Assembly: GCA_019119645.1 (NCBI GenBank)
Contig: DWWR01000048.1
Location: 1-64,000, forward strand
Direction of reading: 5' to 3'
Length of the DNA: 64,000 bases
DNA from: Anaerobutyricum faecale
GTDB taxonomy: Bacteria > Bacillota > Clostridia > Lachnospirales > Lachnospiraceae
The notes below the pieces were generated by a model. The model saw only the letters and a program-made list of their open reading frames with translations, searched no databases and was not told the origin of the DNA. A program made the translations under genes and the position numbers. Below are positions 17,135-24,518 of this stretch, in pieces (the first letter of the stretch is position 1; every line of letters begins with the position of its first letter).

Positions 17135-17476
17135 ATGTATGTAGTAGATTCCAAAGATAAAGAATATCGCCATGGAGATCATGGACCAAAATATTTGATG
17201 AAAGGGCCCAGATCAAGTTTTGGACTTTGTCAGCTGAGACCGGGAGAAACGGCTGCTCCGCATGTACACCGCATCATGGAAGAGAATTTCTATGTGCTTA
17301 AAGGCAAGCTACAGGTGGAAATCAATGGTGTGACCACTATTGTGGAGGAAGGGCAGATGTTTCACATTGAGCCGGGCGAGTTTCATACGGTAACGAATCC
17401 GACGGATGAATATAATCAATACATTATTTCCTGTGCTCCGTTTACGGAAAACGATAAATATCTGGAAAAAGATTAA
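17135..17476 (+). CDS. Cupin-domain protein, copy 2
   Basis: 113 residues, about 80% identical to the cupin at 16138-16494 with the same intact metal-binding motifs (GETAAPHVHRIMEENFYVLKG; EPGEFH). GGGGGGAAGG precedes the ATG. It ends 196 nt before the SorC regulator. An imperfect palindrome GAAAATATTATTTC at 17006-17019, related to the SorC and RuBisCO-like promoter palindromes, lies upstream. Substitutions between the copies cluster around the pocket entrance (E/V, H/R after the first His), so the substrates may differ. Confidence 0.88.
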   Translation: MYVVDSKDKEYRHGDHGPKYLMKGPRSSFGLCQLRPGETAAPHVHRIMEENFYVLKGKLQVEINGVTTIVEEGQMFHIEPGEFHTVTNPTDEYNQYIISCAPFTENDKYLEKD

Positions 17477-17556
17477 TGTACCGGCATTTTTATTTTATAT
17501 TTTTCAAAAAAAGATATTGGATTAAAGGTATCAGGCAAACAAAATTACCATAGGTT

Positions 17557-17568
17557 GAAAAAATTTTC
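17557..17568. promoter_or_regulatory. Operator-like palindrome upstream of the SorC regulator
   Basis: GAAAAAATTTTC differs by one base from the two palindromes upstream of the RuBisCO-like gene (24397-24428). It ends exactly 4 nt before the -35 box, as does the downstream site there, and shares the ATT flank. Confidence 0.6.
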
Positions 17569-17572
17569 ATTG

Positions 17573-17601
17573 TTGTATTCGACAAAATCAGACGATAAGA
17601 T
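17573..17601 (+). promoter_or_regulatory. Promoter of the SorC/kinase operon
   Basis: TTGTAT (17573-17578), 17-nt spacer, TAAGAT (17596-17601), about 70 nt before the regulator gene. Confidence 0.6.
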
Positions 17602-17672
17602 AAGGTTATATCAGGGAGAATGTCAATATCAGAACATAGTGGGGTGGATATCGGAGAAGGGAGCAATCTAAA

Positions 17673-18683
17673 ATGGCAGTCAACATGTATAACCAATCTA
17701 CTTTTTTAGTAATCAAAATCGCCTATATGTATTATATAGAGAATTATTCTCAAAATGAAATTGCGAAAATTCTTAAAATTTCAATTACAACAGTGTCCAG
17801 ATTGCTGAGAAAAGCAAAGGAAGACAAGATCATTGAATTCGTGATCCGCGACCCTTATGTGGGATGTATTTCATTGGAAAAGAAGCTAAAACAGATATTT
17901 GGATTAAAGGATGTCATCATCGCGCCGGGAGTTTCTTCGGAGATGGGGGAAGAAGAATGTCTGGAAGATGATGAAGAAGTAAAAAAACTGGTGGCGCTGG
18001 AAGGAGCCCGGTATCTGCAAAGAATTATTAAGGAGAATGATGTTCTTGGCATTACCTGGGGAAGCACCATTTATCAGTTGATCAATTTTTTAAATCCTGC
18101 TCAGAAGGTGGACGCTACTTTTGTCACTTTGCATGGCAGTATTGCGGGGTTCAGAAATGAACTGGATGTCCGTACGCTGGTTATGCGGATGGCCAAAGCG
18201 TTTTCTGGTAAACATTACTGTCTGTTTACAGATGCACTGATGAGCAGCAAACAGGTAGCGGATATTATCAAGCAGGAGAGGAATAATCATGTTGTTTTTC
18301 AAATGTTTGAAAATATAAATATTTCAATTAATGGAACCGGCTCACTCTATCCTGAACTGAATTCAATTCTGGCGAAGCCTGAATTTATGAGCAGGGAGGA
18401 ACTGAGGTCGCTGCAGGAACAATCCGTTGTGGGGGATATAGCACTGCGTTTCTTTGACAAAGAAGGAAAGGAGTGCCAGACGGAACTTTCTGACAGAATT
18501 ATCTCTATTGGTTTTGAGCAGTTTAAAAAGATAGACACTAAGATTACGATTGCTTCGGGGGTTTATAAAGCATATACGATTCTCAGTGCCTTGAAGGGGA
18601 AATTAATTGATGTATTGATCATTGACTATCAGCTTGGTATGGAGATCCTGCGTCTTCATAATGAGCTGGATCAAAGTGACTGA
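17673..18683 (+). CDS. SorC-family sugar-binding transcriptional regulator
   Basis: 336 residues. An N-terminal helix-turn-helix (about 18-50, YSQNEIAKILKISITTVSRLLRKAK) is followed by a SorC/CggR-type sugar-phosphate-binding domain (GITWGSTIYQLINFL, an IASGVYKAYTILSALKGKLIDVLIID end). Members bind a phosphorylated sugar or polyol and control catabolic operons. It is 42 nt upstream of the kinase gene and is probably cotranscribed with it. AAGGGAG precedes the ATG; M5 is an alternative start. Matching palindromes at its own promoter and the RuBisCO-like promoter suggest it controls both. Confidence 0.9.
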   Translation: MAVNMYNQSTFLVIKIAYMYYIENYSQNEIAKILKISITTVSRLLRKAKEDKIIEFVIRDPYVGCISLEKKLKQIFGLKDVIIAPGVSSEMGEEECLEDDEEVKKLVALEGARYLQRIIKENDVLGITWGSTIYQLINFLNPAQKVDATFVTLHGSIAGFRNELDVRTLVMRMAKAFSGKHYCLFTDALMSSKQVADIIKQERNNHVVFQMFENINISINGTGSLYPELNSILAKPEFMSREELRSLQEQSVVGDIALRFFDKEGKECQTELSDRIISIGFEQFKKIDTKITIASGVYKAYTILSALKGKLIDVLIIDYQLGMEILRLHNELDQSD

Positions 18684-18725
18684 AGCAAAAACTAACACAC
18701 GTATCATGTATTGGGAGGAGTTACA

Positions 18726-20237
18726 ATGGAAGAGTATATCATGACGATCGATGAAGGTACGACCAGTGCGCGGGCCATATTGTTTAATAAGAACAGCGAG
18801 ATTGTGGCCATGTGTTCTAAAGAATTCGCACAGTATTATCCGACGCCGGGATGGGTGGAGCAGGATCCAAAGGAAATCTGGCTGACCACAAAAGAAGTGA
18901 TGAACCGGGTGGTTCAGCAGTCCGGTATCGATCCAAAGCAGATCAAGGCGGCCGGTATTACTAATCAGAGAGAGACGGTAGTCGTTTATGACAAGAACAC
19001 GGGAGAACCGGTTTACAATGCTATCGGCTGGGCGGACAGAAGAACCGCTCCGTACTGTGATGAGCTGAAGGCTCAGGGAAAAGAGCAGATGCTGGTGGAC
19101 AAGACAGGTTTGATCATTGACCCGTATTTTTCCGCTTCGGAGATTAAATGGATTCTTGACAATGTGCCGGGAGCAAGAGAAAAAGCAGAGGCCGGAGATC
19201 TCTATTTTTCTAATATCGACGGCTGGATCATGTATAAGCTGACGGAAAATGGCTGTCATCTGACGGACTATTCTAACGCTTCCCGCACCCAGCTTTTTAA
19301 TATTCATACGCTGGAGTGGGATGATGAATTACTGGAACTTTTTAATATTCCGAAATCTATGTGTCCGGAAGTTCGTCCGAGCAGTGGCCATTTCTGTACC
19401 ATCGAAAGACATGATTTCTTTGGTGGTGCGGCAATTCCGATTACCGGATGTATCGGTGATCAGCAGTCTGCCACCTTCGGACAGTGCTGTTTCAAACCGG
19501 GACAATGCAAGATGACATTCGGTACAGCCGGATGTATGCTTATGAACATTGGAGAGAAGCCGATTCCATCTAAGAATGATCTTCTTCTTACCATCGGATG
19601 GGGCTTAAATGGCAAAGTAGAGTACATCTATGAAGGAACAGTTTACAATGCAGGTTCATCTATTCAGTGGCTCAGAGATGAGATGGATCTCATCGATTCT
19701 ACACCGGATTCTGAATTCTATGCAGCCAAATCAAAACTGCCGAGAGGCTATGTTTACGTGGTGCCGGCTTTTTCAGGCCTGGGTGCTCCGTGGTATGATT
19801 CTTATGCGCGGGCGACCATTTTCGGACTGCACCGTGGTGCCAATAAATATGATGTGATTAAAGCGACTCTGGATTCTTTAGGATATCAGACCAGAGATAT
19901 CGCCAATGCCATGGCGAAAGATGCGGGAGCGCCGATTGAGCTGCTTCGTATTGACGGCGGTGCGGCGGATAATAATATCGTGGCACAGTTTGTGGCGGAT
20001 ATCCTCGGGGCGGATGCGGAACGTCCGGTGAGCGTTGAGACTACAGCGGCCGGAGCGGCATATCTGGCAGGTCTGGCAGTAGGTTACTGGAAAGATCAGG
20101 ATGAGATTCTGGAATGCCGTCAGATTGACCGTGTATTCCATCCGGAGATGCCGGAAGAAGAGAGAGAAGAATTATATGCAGGATGGGTGAACTGTATAGA
20201 GTCTCTCATGCATTGGAGTAAAAAGGCAAAACATTAA
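18726..20237 (+). CDS. Glycerol-kinase-like FGGY kinase with altered substrate pocket
   Basis: 503 residues, full length for GlpK. GGGAGGAG precedes 18726, and the upstream ATG at 18711 lies before the binding site. The E. coli GlpK scaffold is clear: DEGTTS (DQGTTS in E. coli), ITNQRET, IDPYFS, GDQQ with D245, and DGGAADNN. However, the residue aligned with glycerol-contacting Phe270 is Cys270 (GTAGCMLM instead of GTGCFMLM), and GLGAPYWD is GLGAPWYD. It may phosphorylate glycerol, or a different small polyol or ketose. Neighbours are GlpA/GlpB-like flavoproteins and a RuBisCO-like protein. Confidence 0.88.
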   Translation: MEEYIMTIDEGTTSARAILFNKNSEIVAMCSKEFAQYYPTPGWVEQDPKEIWLTTKEVMNRVVQQSGIDPKQIKAAGITNQRETVVVYDKNTGEPVYNAIGWADRRTAPYCDELKAQGKEQMLVDKTGLIIDPYFSASEIKWILDNVPGAREKAEAGDLYFSNIDGWIMYKLTENGCHLTDYSNASRTQLFNIHTLEWDDELLELFNIPKSMCPEVRPSSGHFCTIERHDFFGGAAIPITGCIGDQQSATFGQCCFKPGQCKMTFGTAGCMLMNIGEKPIPSKNDLLLTIGWGLNGKVEYIYEGTVYNAGSSIQWLRDEMDLIDSTPDSEFYAAKSKLPRGYVYVVPAFSGLGAPWYDSYARATIFGLHRGANKYDVIKATLDSLGYQTRDIANAMAKDAGAPIELLRIDGGAADNNIVAQFVADILGADAERPVSVETTAAGAAYLAGLAVGYWKDQDEILECRQIDRVFHPEMPEEEREELYAGWVNCIESLMHWSKKAKH

Positions 20238-20295
20238 AGGATGAACAGCCCTGGAAATTGCCAGAATTTATTGAAAATGTGATAAAGAAATAAGA

Positions 20296-20337
20296 GGCTG
20301 GCATAAGCGATGAGAGATCTTGTTTATGCCGGCCTTT
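20296..20337 (+). terminator. Attenuator/terminator-like hairpin between kinase and oxidoreductase
   Basis: GGCTGGCATAA (20296-20306) pairs with TTATGCCGGCC (20324-20334), one G-U pair, 17-nt loop, then a short TTT. The weak T run suggests partial termination or mRNA end protection inside the locus. Confidence 0.55.
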
Positions 20338-20381
20338 AAAATTAAGCAACAATTTATAATGTATCAGAAAGGGGCGCAGAT

Positions 20382-21881
20382 ATGAAAACAGACGTTTTGA
20401 TTATTGGCGGCGGAGTAGTAGGATGCGGAATTGCCCATCAGTTATGTAAGTATAACTTTGATGTTACGCTGGTGGAAAAGGAAGCTGATGTCTGTATGGG
20501 TACAAGCAAGGCGAATTCCTCCATGCTCCACGATGGTTACAATGTAGACAGGACAAAATTGAAAGGCCAGCTGGTTCTGAAAGCGACAAAGGAAAGATAT
20601 GAACAGCTGGCGAAGGAACTGCATTTTGACTTAAACATCTGTGGATCTCTTCTTCCGGGTTTTGAGGAGAAGGACTGGGAGGCGATCCATCATCAGTTTG
20701 AGATGAGTGCAGAAAACGGCATACGGGGCGTCCGCATCGTGGGTCAGGAGGAGCTTCATGAACTGGAGCCACATATGAACCCGGATGCGAAATTTGCTCT
20801 GTTTAATCCGAACACAGGTGTCTTAAATCCATTTGAGTTGACCATTGCGCTGGGAGAACATGCGGTGATCAACGGGACAAAGGTACTGTTGAATACCGAG
20901 GTCACGGGAATCAATACAGAAGACGGACAAGTGGTTTCCGTCACGACCAGTCAGGGAACCATTGAAGCAAAAATCGTGATTAATGCTGCTGGTTTATATT
21001 CTGATAGGGTAGCAGGAATGGTAGAGCATATGGACTATTCTGTGAAACCGAGGAAGGGCGTGTATTTCCTGTATGACAAACAGTTTGGTGATTATATCAG
21101 GCGGCCGATTTATACGGCACCGACGGCTGTTTCCAAAGGACTGATCATGCTGCCGACCACCGAAGGGAATCTTTTATGTGGTTCCAACGCAATCCTGCAC
21201 GATGATAAAGATGATGTGTCCACAGATCTGGAATCCTTAAATCACATTTATGCGGAAGCAATACATAAATATTATCCGGAACTGCCGCGGATGGGCGATG
21301 TAACTACTATCTTTGCCGGCAACAGAGCGGTGTCCAACACAGAAGATTTTATCATCGGTCATTCAAAATCTGTACGAGGTATGATCAATCTCATTGGAAT
21401 CCAGTCTCCGGGTTTGTCATCGGTACCTGCCATTGCGGATATGGTAGAAGATCTTGTCCGTGAGGTGGGAGAGGAACTTAATTTTGAGATTAAAGATAAC
21501 TATATTCCGACCAGAGAGAAACCAGTGATTTTAAGAGAACTTCCTTATGAGGAGAGGGCAAAAATTATTGCGGAAAATCCGAATTACGGCACTATTATCT
21601 GCCGGTGTGAGACTGTGAGCCGGGGTGAGATTCTTGATGCAATCCGGAGACCGATTCCGGCCACCAATCTGGATGCTATAAAGAGAAGAGTGCGGGCAGG
21701 TATGGGAAGATGTCAGGGGGGATTCTGCGGTCCGCGTATTGTTGGAATACTCGAAAAAGAATTGGGGATTTCTCCGCTGGAAGTGACTAAACGGGGAAGA
21801 ACTTCTTATGTACTTTCCATGAAAGCAAAAGAGCTTGCACTGCAGGAAGGAGGCAGCAGTAATGAAAAGGTTATCTTATGA
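20382..21881 (+). CDS. GlpA-like FAD-dependent dehydrogenase with [2Fe-2S] BFD-like domain
   Basis: 499 residues. An N-terminal FAD-binding motif (VLIIGGGVVGCGIAHQL) opens a DAO-fold domain of the GlpA/L-2-hydroxyglutarate-oxidase type (to about 370). The C-terminal domain has the CRC...CxxxxC cysteine set of the BFD-like [2Fe-2S] fold (IICRCETVSRGEIL and GRCQGGFCGPR). It should oxidise a phosphorylated polyol such as glycerol-3-phosphate and pass electrons to the next flavoprotein. AAAGGGG precedes the ATG. It overlaps the following gene by 20 nt. Confidence 0.85.
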   Translation: MKTDVLIIGGGVVGCGIAHQLCKYNFDVTLVEKEADVCMGTSKANSSMLHDGYNVDRTKLKGQLVLKATKERYEQLAKELHFDLNICGSLLPGFEEKDWEAIHHQFEMSAENGIRGVRIVGQEELHELEPHMNPDAKFALFNPNTGVLNPFELTIALGEHAVINGTKVLLNTEVTGINTEDGQVVSVTTSQGTIEAKIVINAAGLYSDRVAGMVEHMDYSVKPRKGVYFLYDKQFGDYIRRPIYTAPTAVSKGLIMLPTTEGNLLCGSNAILHDDKDDVSTDLESLNHIYAEAIHKYYPELPRMGDVTTIFAGNRAVSNTEDFIIGHSKSVRGMINLIGIQSPGLSSVPAIADMVEDLVREVGEELNFEIKDNYIPTREKPVILRELPYEERAKIIAENPNYGTIICRCETVSRGEILDAIRRPIPATNLDAIKRRVRAGMGRCQGGFCGPRIVGILEKELGISPLEVTKRGRTSYVLSMKAKELALQEGGSSNEKVIL

Positions 21882-23136
21882 TCTGGTAGTTGTAGGAGGC
21901 GGCCCTGCCGGTCTTGGCGCGGCATTAAAAGCAAAAGAATATGGTGTGGGGAAAATTCTTGTGTGCGAGCGTGGCTCCAAACTGGGGGGGATTCTGGAAC
22001 AGTGTATTCACAATGGATTCGGACTGCAGTATTTTAAGGAGGAGCTGACCGGGCCGGAATATGCAGGAAGATTTGCAAAAAAAGTGCTGGAAAGCGATAT
22101 TGATGTGAAGACAGATACCATGGTTCTTGATATCACCGATGATAAAAAAATTATCGCACAAAATGCACAGGATGGTCTCTTTGAGGTGGAGACTAAAGCT
22201 TGTATCCTGGCCATGGGATGTCGGGAAAGGACTCGTGAGGCCATTACCATTCCGGGCGATCGTCCATCCGGCGTCATGACGGCTGGGGCAGCCCAGAGAT
22301 ATGTCAATGTCAACGGATATCTCCCGGGAAAAGAAATTGTAATCCTGGGCTCCGGCGACATCGGTCTGATCATGGCCCGGCGTATGACTTTTGAGGGAGC
22401 CAATGTGAAGTGCGTGTGTGAGGTAGAACCGTTCTCATCTGGTCTTGTAAGAAATAAAGTACAGTGTCTGGACGATTTTGGAATTCCACTGTATTTAAGT
22501 CACACAGTCACAAAGATTCATGGAAGACAGAGGCTGGAAGGTGTTTCTATCGCTAGAGTTGATGAGAATAAAAATCCGATTCCGGAGACGGAAGTTTATG
22601 TTCCGTGTGACACCCTGCTGCTGTCGGTAGGTTTGATTCCGGAAAATGAGCTTTCCAAGAAGGCAGGTGTGAACCTTGACAGAGTGACCAAGGGGGCCGT
22701 AGTCAATGAAAAGCGGCAGACCAACGTGGAGTGGATCTTCTCCTGTGGAAATGTGCTGCAGGTCCATGATCTGGTGGATAATGTGACGGAGGAGGCCGAG
22801 ACGGCAGGAAAAGCAGCGGCAGAATATATCAAAGGCAGTCTGAAAAAGAGCGGACATCCGATTACTGTGTGCGCCGGAGAGAATATTGGCTATGTGGTAC
22901 CGCAGACTATTGACTATGCTGATTCGGATGAAAAAATAGTCAAACTGTTCATGCGGGTGCGAAAACCGGATGAGAATGTTCTGATGGTTGTAAAAGATGA
23001 GAAGGGAAACTTGATAGCGAAATTTAAAAAAGATACCATTGCGCCGGGATCTATGGTAGCATTAAGTATACCATTAATAAAATTGGCAGACGCTGCCTCT
23101 TCCCTCAGAGTATCGGTAGAAAGACAGGAGGGGTAA
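21862..23136 (+). CDS. GlpB-like NAD(P)/FAD-dependent oxidoreductase
   Basis: 424 residues. AGGAGGCAGCAGT places the start at 21862, inside the preceding gene. There are two dinucleotide folds: FAD (LVVVGGGPAGLGAALKAKEYG) and NAD (EIVILGSGDIGLIMARRM), plus a CREGTR-like ACILAMGCRERTR segment. This COG0446-type protein usually pairs with the GlpA-like dehydrogenase and a DUF1667 protein as an NAD-linked anaerobic glycerol-3-phosphate dehydrogenase complex. The 3-nt gap to the DUF1667 gene supports a complex. Confidence 0.87.
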   Translation: MKRLSYDLVVVGGGPAGLGAALKAKEYGVGKILVCERGSKLGGILEQCIHNGFGLQYFKEELTGPEYAGRFAKKVLESDIDVKTDTMVLDITDDKKIIAQNAQDGLFEVETKACILAMGCRERTREAITIPGDRPSGVMTAGAAQRYVNVNGYLPGKEIVILGSGDIGLIMARRMTFEGANVKCVCEVEPFSSGLVRNKVQCLDDFGIPLYLSHTVTKIHGRQRLEGVSIARVDENKNPIPETEVYVPCDTLLLSVGLIPENELSKKAGVNLDRVTKGAVVNEKRQTNVEWIFSCGNVLQVHDLVDNVTEEAETAGKAAAEYIKGSLKKSGHPITVCAGENIGYVVPQTIDYADSDEKIVKLFMRVRKPDENVLMVVKDEKGNLIAKFKKDTIAPGSMVALSIPLIKLADAASSLRVSVERQEG

Positions 23137-23139
23137 ATT

Positions 23140-23499
23140 ATGGCTCAGACAAAAATCATATGTATTGGATGCCCGAAAGGTTGTACGGTTACGGTCACCC
23201 ATGAAGGAAAAACCATTGAAAAGATAGAAGGATTCGGCTGCGCCAACGGTAAAGTGTACGCAGAAAATGAATTTACAGCGCCGGTACGCATTTTCACTTC
23301 CACAGTGAAGGTGGAAGGTGGATCTTCTGCATTGGTTCCGGTGAAGACTGCCGGCTCAGTGCCGAAACACATGCTGATGGAGTGTGCCAGAGAGAGCTGC
23401 CGTATCACGGCAAAGGCACCGGTTCATGTGGGCGACGTCATAAACGGCGATTTCTGCGGAACCGGTGTGGCTTTGGTGGCCACCGGAGATGCAGTATAA
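23140..23499 (+). CDS. DUF1667 protein, partner of the GlpA/GlpB-like pair
   Basis: 119 residues. The N terminus has the DUF1667 cysteine motif CIGCPKGC, and further cysteines (FGCANG, MECARESC, DFCGTG) could bind a metal or Fe-S centre. The family is almost always encoded next to GlpA/GlpB-like flavoproteins, as here (3 nt after the GlpB-like gene, GGAGGGG binding site), and probably acts in electron transfer. There is no signal peptide. Confidence 0.88.
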   Translation: MAQTKIICIGCPKGCTVTVTHEGKTIEKIEGFGCANGKVYAENEFTAPVRIFTSTVKVEGGSSALVPVKTAGSVPKHMLMECARESCRITAKAPVHVGDVINGDFCGTGVALVATGDAV

Positions 23500-23582
23500 T
23501 TTGTGTATTTTTTTAGCGGTTCTATGAGAAAAAAGAAACCGGGCGTCTGCTGTAAGTTTATGAGAACAGGAGAATGCACAGA

Positions 23583-24383
23583 ATGGAAAATAATAAAATT
23601 AAATTAATAGTTACTGATATTGACGGAACCCTGGGACCAGTAAATACGGACAAAATCAATGAGGAATATTATGAGGTGATCCGGAATCTGCAGGAAAAAG
23701 GAATCTTATTCGGAGGAGCCAGCGGCAGGAGTTATTATGCATTAAGTCAGCTGTTTGCTCCGGTGAAAGACGATATGATATTTCTGCCGGATAACGGCGC
23801 AAGGGGCGTTTATCAGGGGAAAGAGTTATTCTCCGTTCCCATGAAACTTTCCGAGTGTCGGGAGCTGGTGCAGGACGTCAGAAAGCTTTCCTGCTGCCAG
23901 AGTGTATGGCAGAGCTGTGAAAAGACATATTTTGAAAAAGGCGGCGAAGAAATTTATCATATAATGAAGGACTATATGCACTACGACTGTGCCATGGTGG
24001 ATGATCTTCTGACTCTCACGATTCCGTCTATTAAGTATACTATTTACCATCCGGAAGATGCAGAAAGTGCCATTCAGGGGGAATTTCAGGAGAAATGGGG
24101 AAAGACCCATCAGTTGGTCTGCGCCGGCAATAATTATATGGATGTCATGGATCTGCATGCCAACAAAGGCACCGGCCTGAAAAAGATACAGGATTATCTG
24201 GGCATTACGAGAGAAGAAACTATGGCTTTCGGGGACAATATCAATGATATTGAGATGCTTGAAAATGCCGCGGAAAGTTATGCAGTGGGAGATGCCAGGG
24301 AAGAAGTGAAAAATGCCGCACGACATGTGGCCCCGCCAATGAAGGAAGATGGGGTATTACAGATACTCAAAACACTGCTGTAA
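23583..24383 (+). CDS. HAD-superfamily phosphatase (Cof type, class IIB)
   Basis: 266 residues. Motif I is VTDIDGTLGPV, motif II GGASGRS, and the C-terminal motif AFGDNINDIEMLENA is typical of Cof-type sugar-phosphate phosphatases. Start 23583 fits CAGGAGAAT better than the ATG at 23574, which is too close. It is the last gene before the separately promoted RuBisCO-like gene. In this locus it could dephosphorylate a dead-end or product sugar phosphate; the substrate is not known. Confidence 0.85.
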   Translation: MENNKIKLIVTDIDGTLGPVNTDKINEEYYEVIRNLQEKGILFGGASGRSYYALSQLFAPVKDDMIFLPDNGARGVYQGKELFSVPMKLSECRELVQDVRKLSCCQSVWQSCEKTYFEKGGEEIYHIMKDYMHYDCAMVDDLLTLTIPSIKYTIYHPEDAESAIQGEFQEKWGKTHQLVCAGNNYMDVMDLHANKGTGLKKIQDYLGITREETMAFGDNINDIEMLENAAESYAVGDAREEVKNAARHVAPPMKEDGVLQILKTLL

Positions 24384-24396
24384 GATACTTTTCCAT

Positions 24397-24428
24397 GAAA
24401 ATATTTTCGACGTATGGAAAATATTTTC
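24397..24428. promoter_or_regulatory. Tandem operator palindromes upstream of the RuBisCO-like gene
   Basis: Two identical perfect 12-bp palindromes, GAAAATATTTTC at 24397-24408 and 24417-24428, with centres exactly 20 bp apart (about two helical turns). The second ends 4 nt before the -35 box. A near-identical site sits at the SorC promoter. They are not a good match to the CcpA cre consensus, which needs a CG centre. Confidence 0.7.
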
Positions 24429-24432
24429 ATTC

Positions 24433-24461
24433 TTGTTTTGGGTTTGGGCGGCATATATAAT
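24433..24461 (+). promoter_or_regulatory. Promoter of the RuBisCO-like gene
   Basis: TTGTTT (24433-24438), 17-nt spacer, perfect TATAAT (24456-24461), about 58 nt before the start codon. Confidence 0.78.
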
Positions 24462-24518
24462 GAACTTGTAATTAAGAGAAGGCATTACATAAATCTAAAA
24501 TGTTTAGGAGGTAGCAGA

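Noticed and set aside
24397..24428. CcpA cre sites upstream of the RuBisCO-like gene
   Set aside because: The palindromes have an AT centre and not the CG centre needed by cre, and match the SorC-promoter site better.
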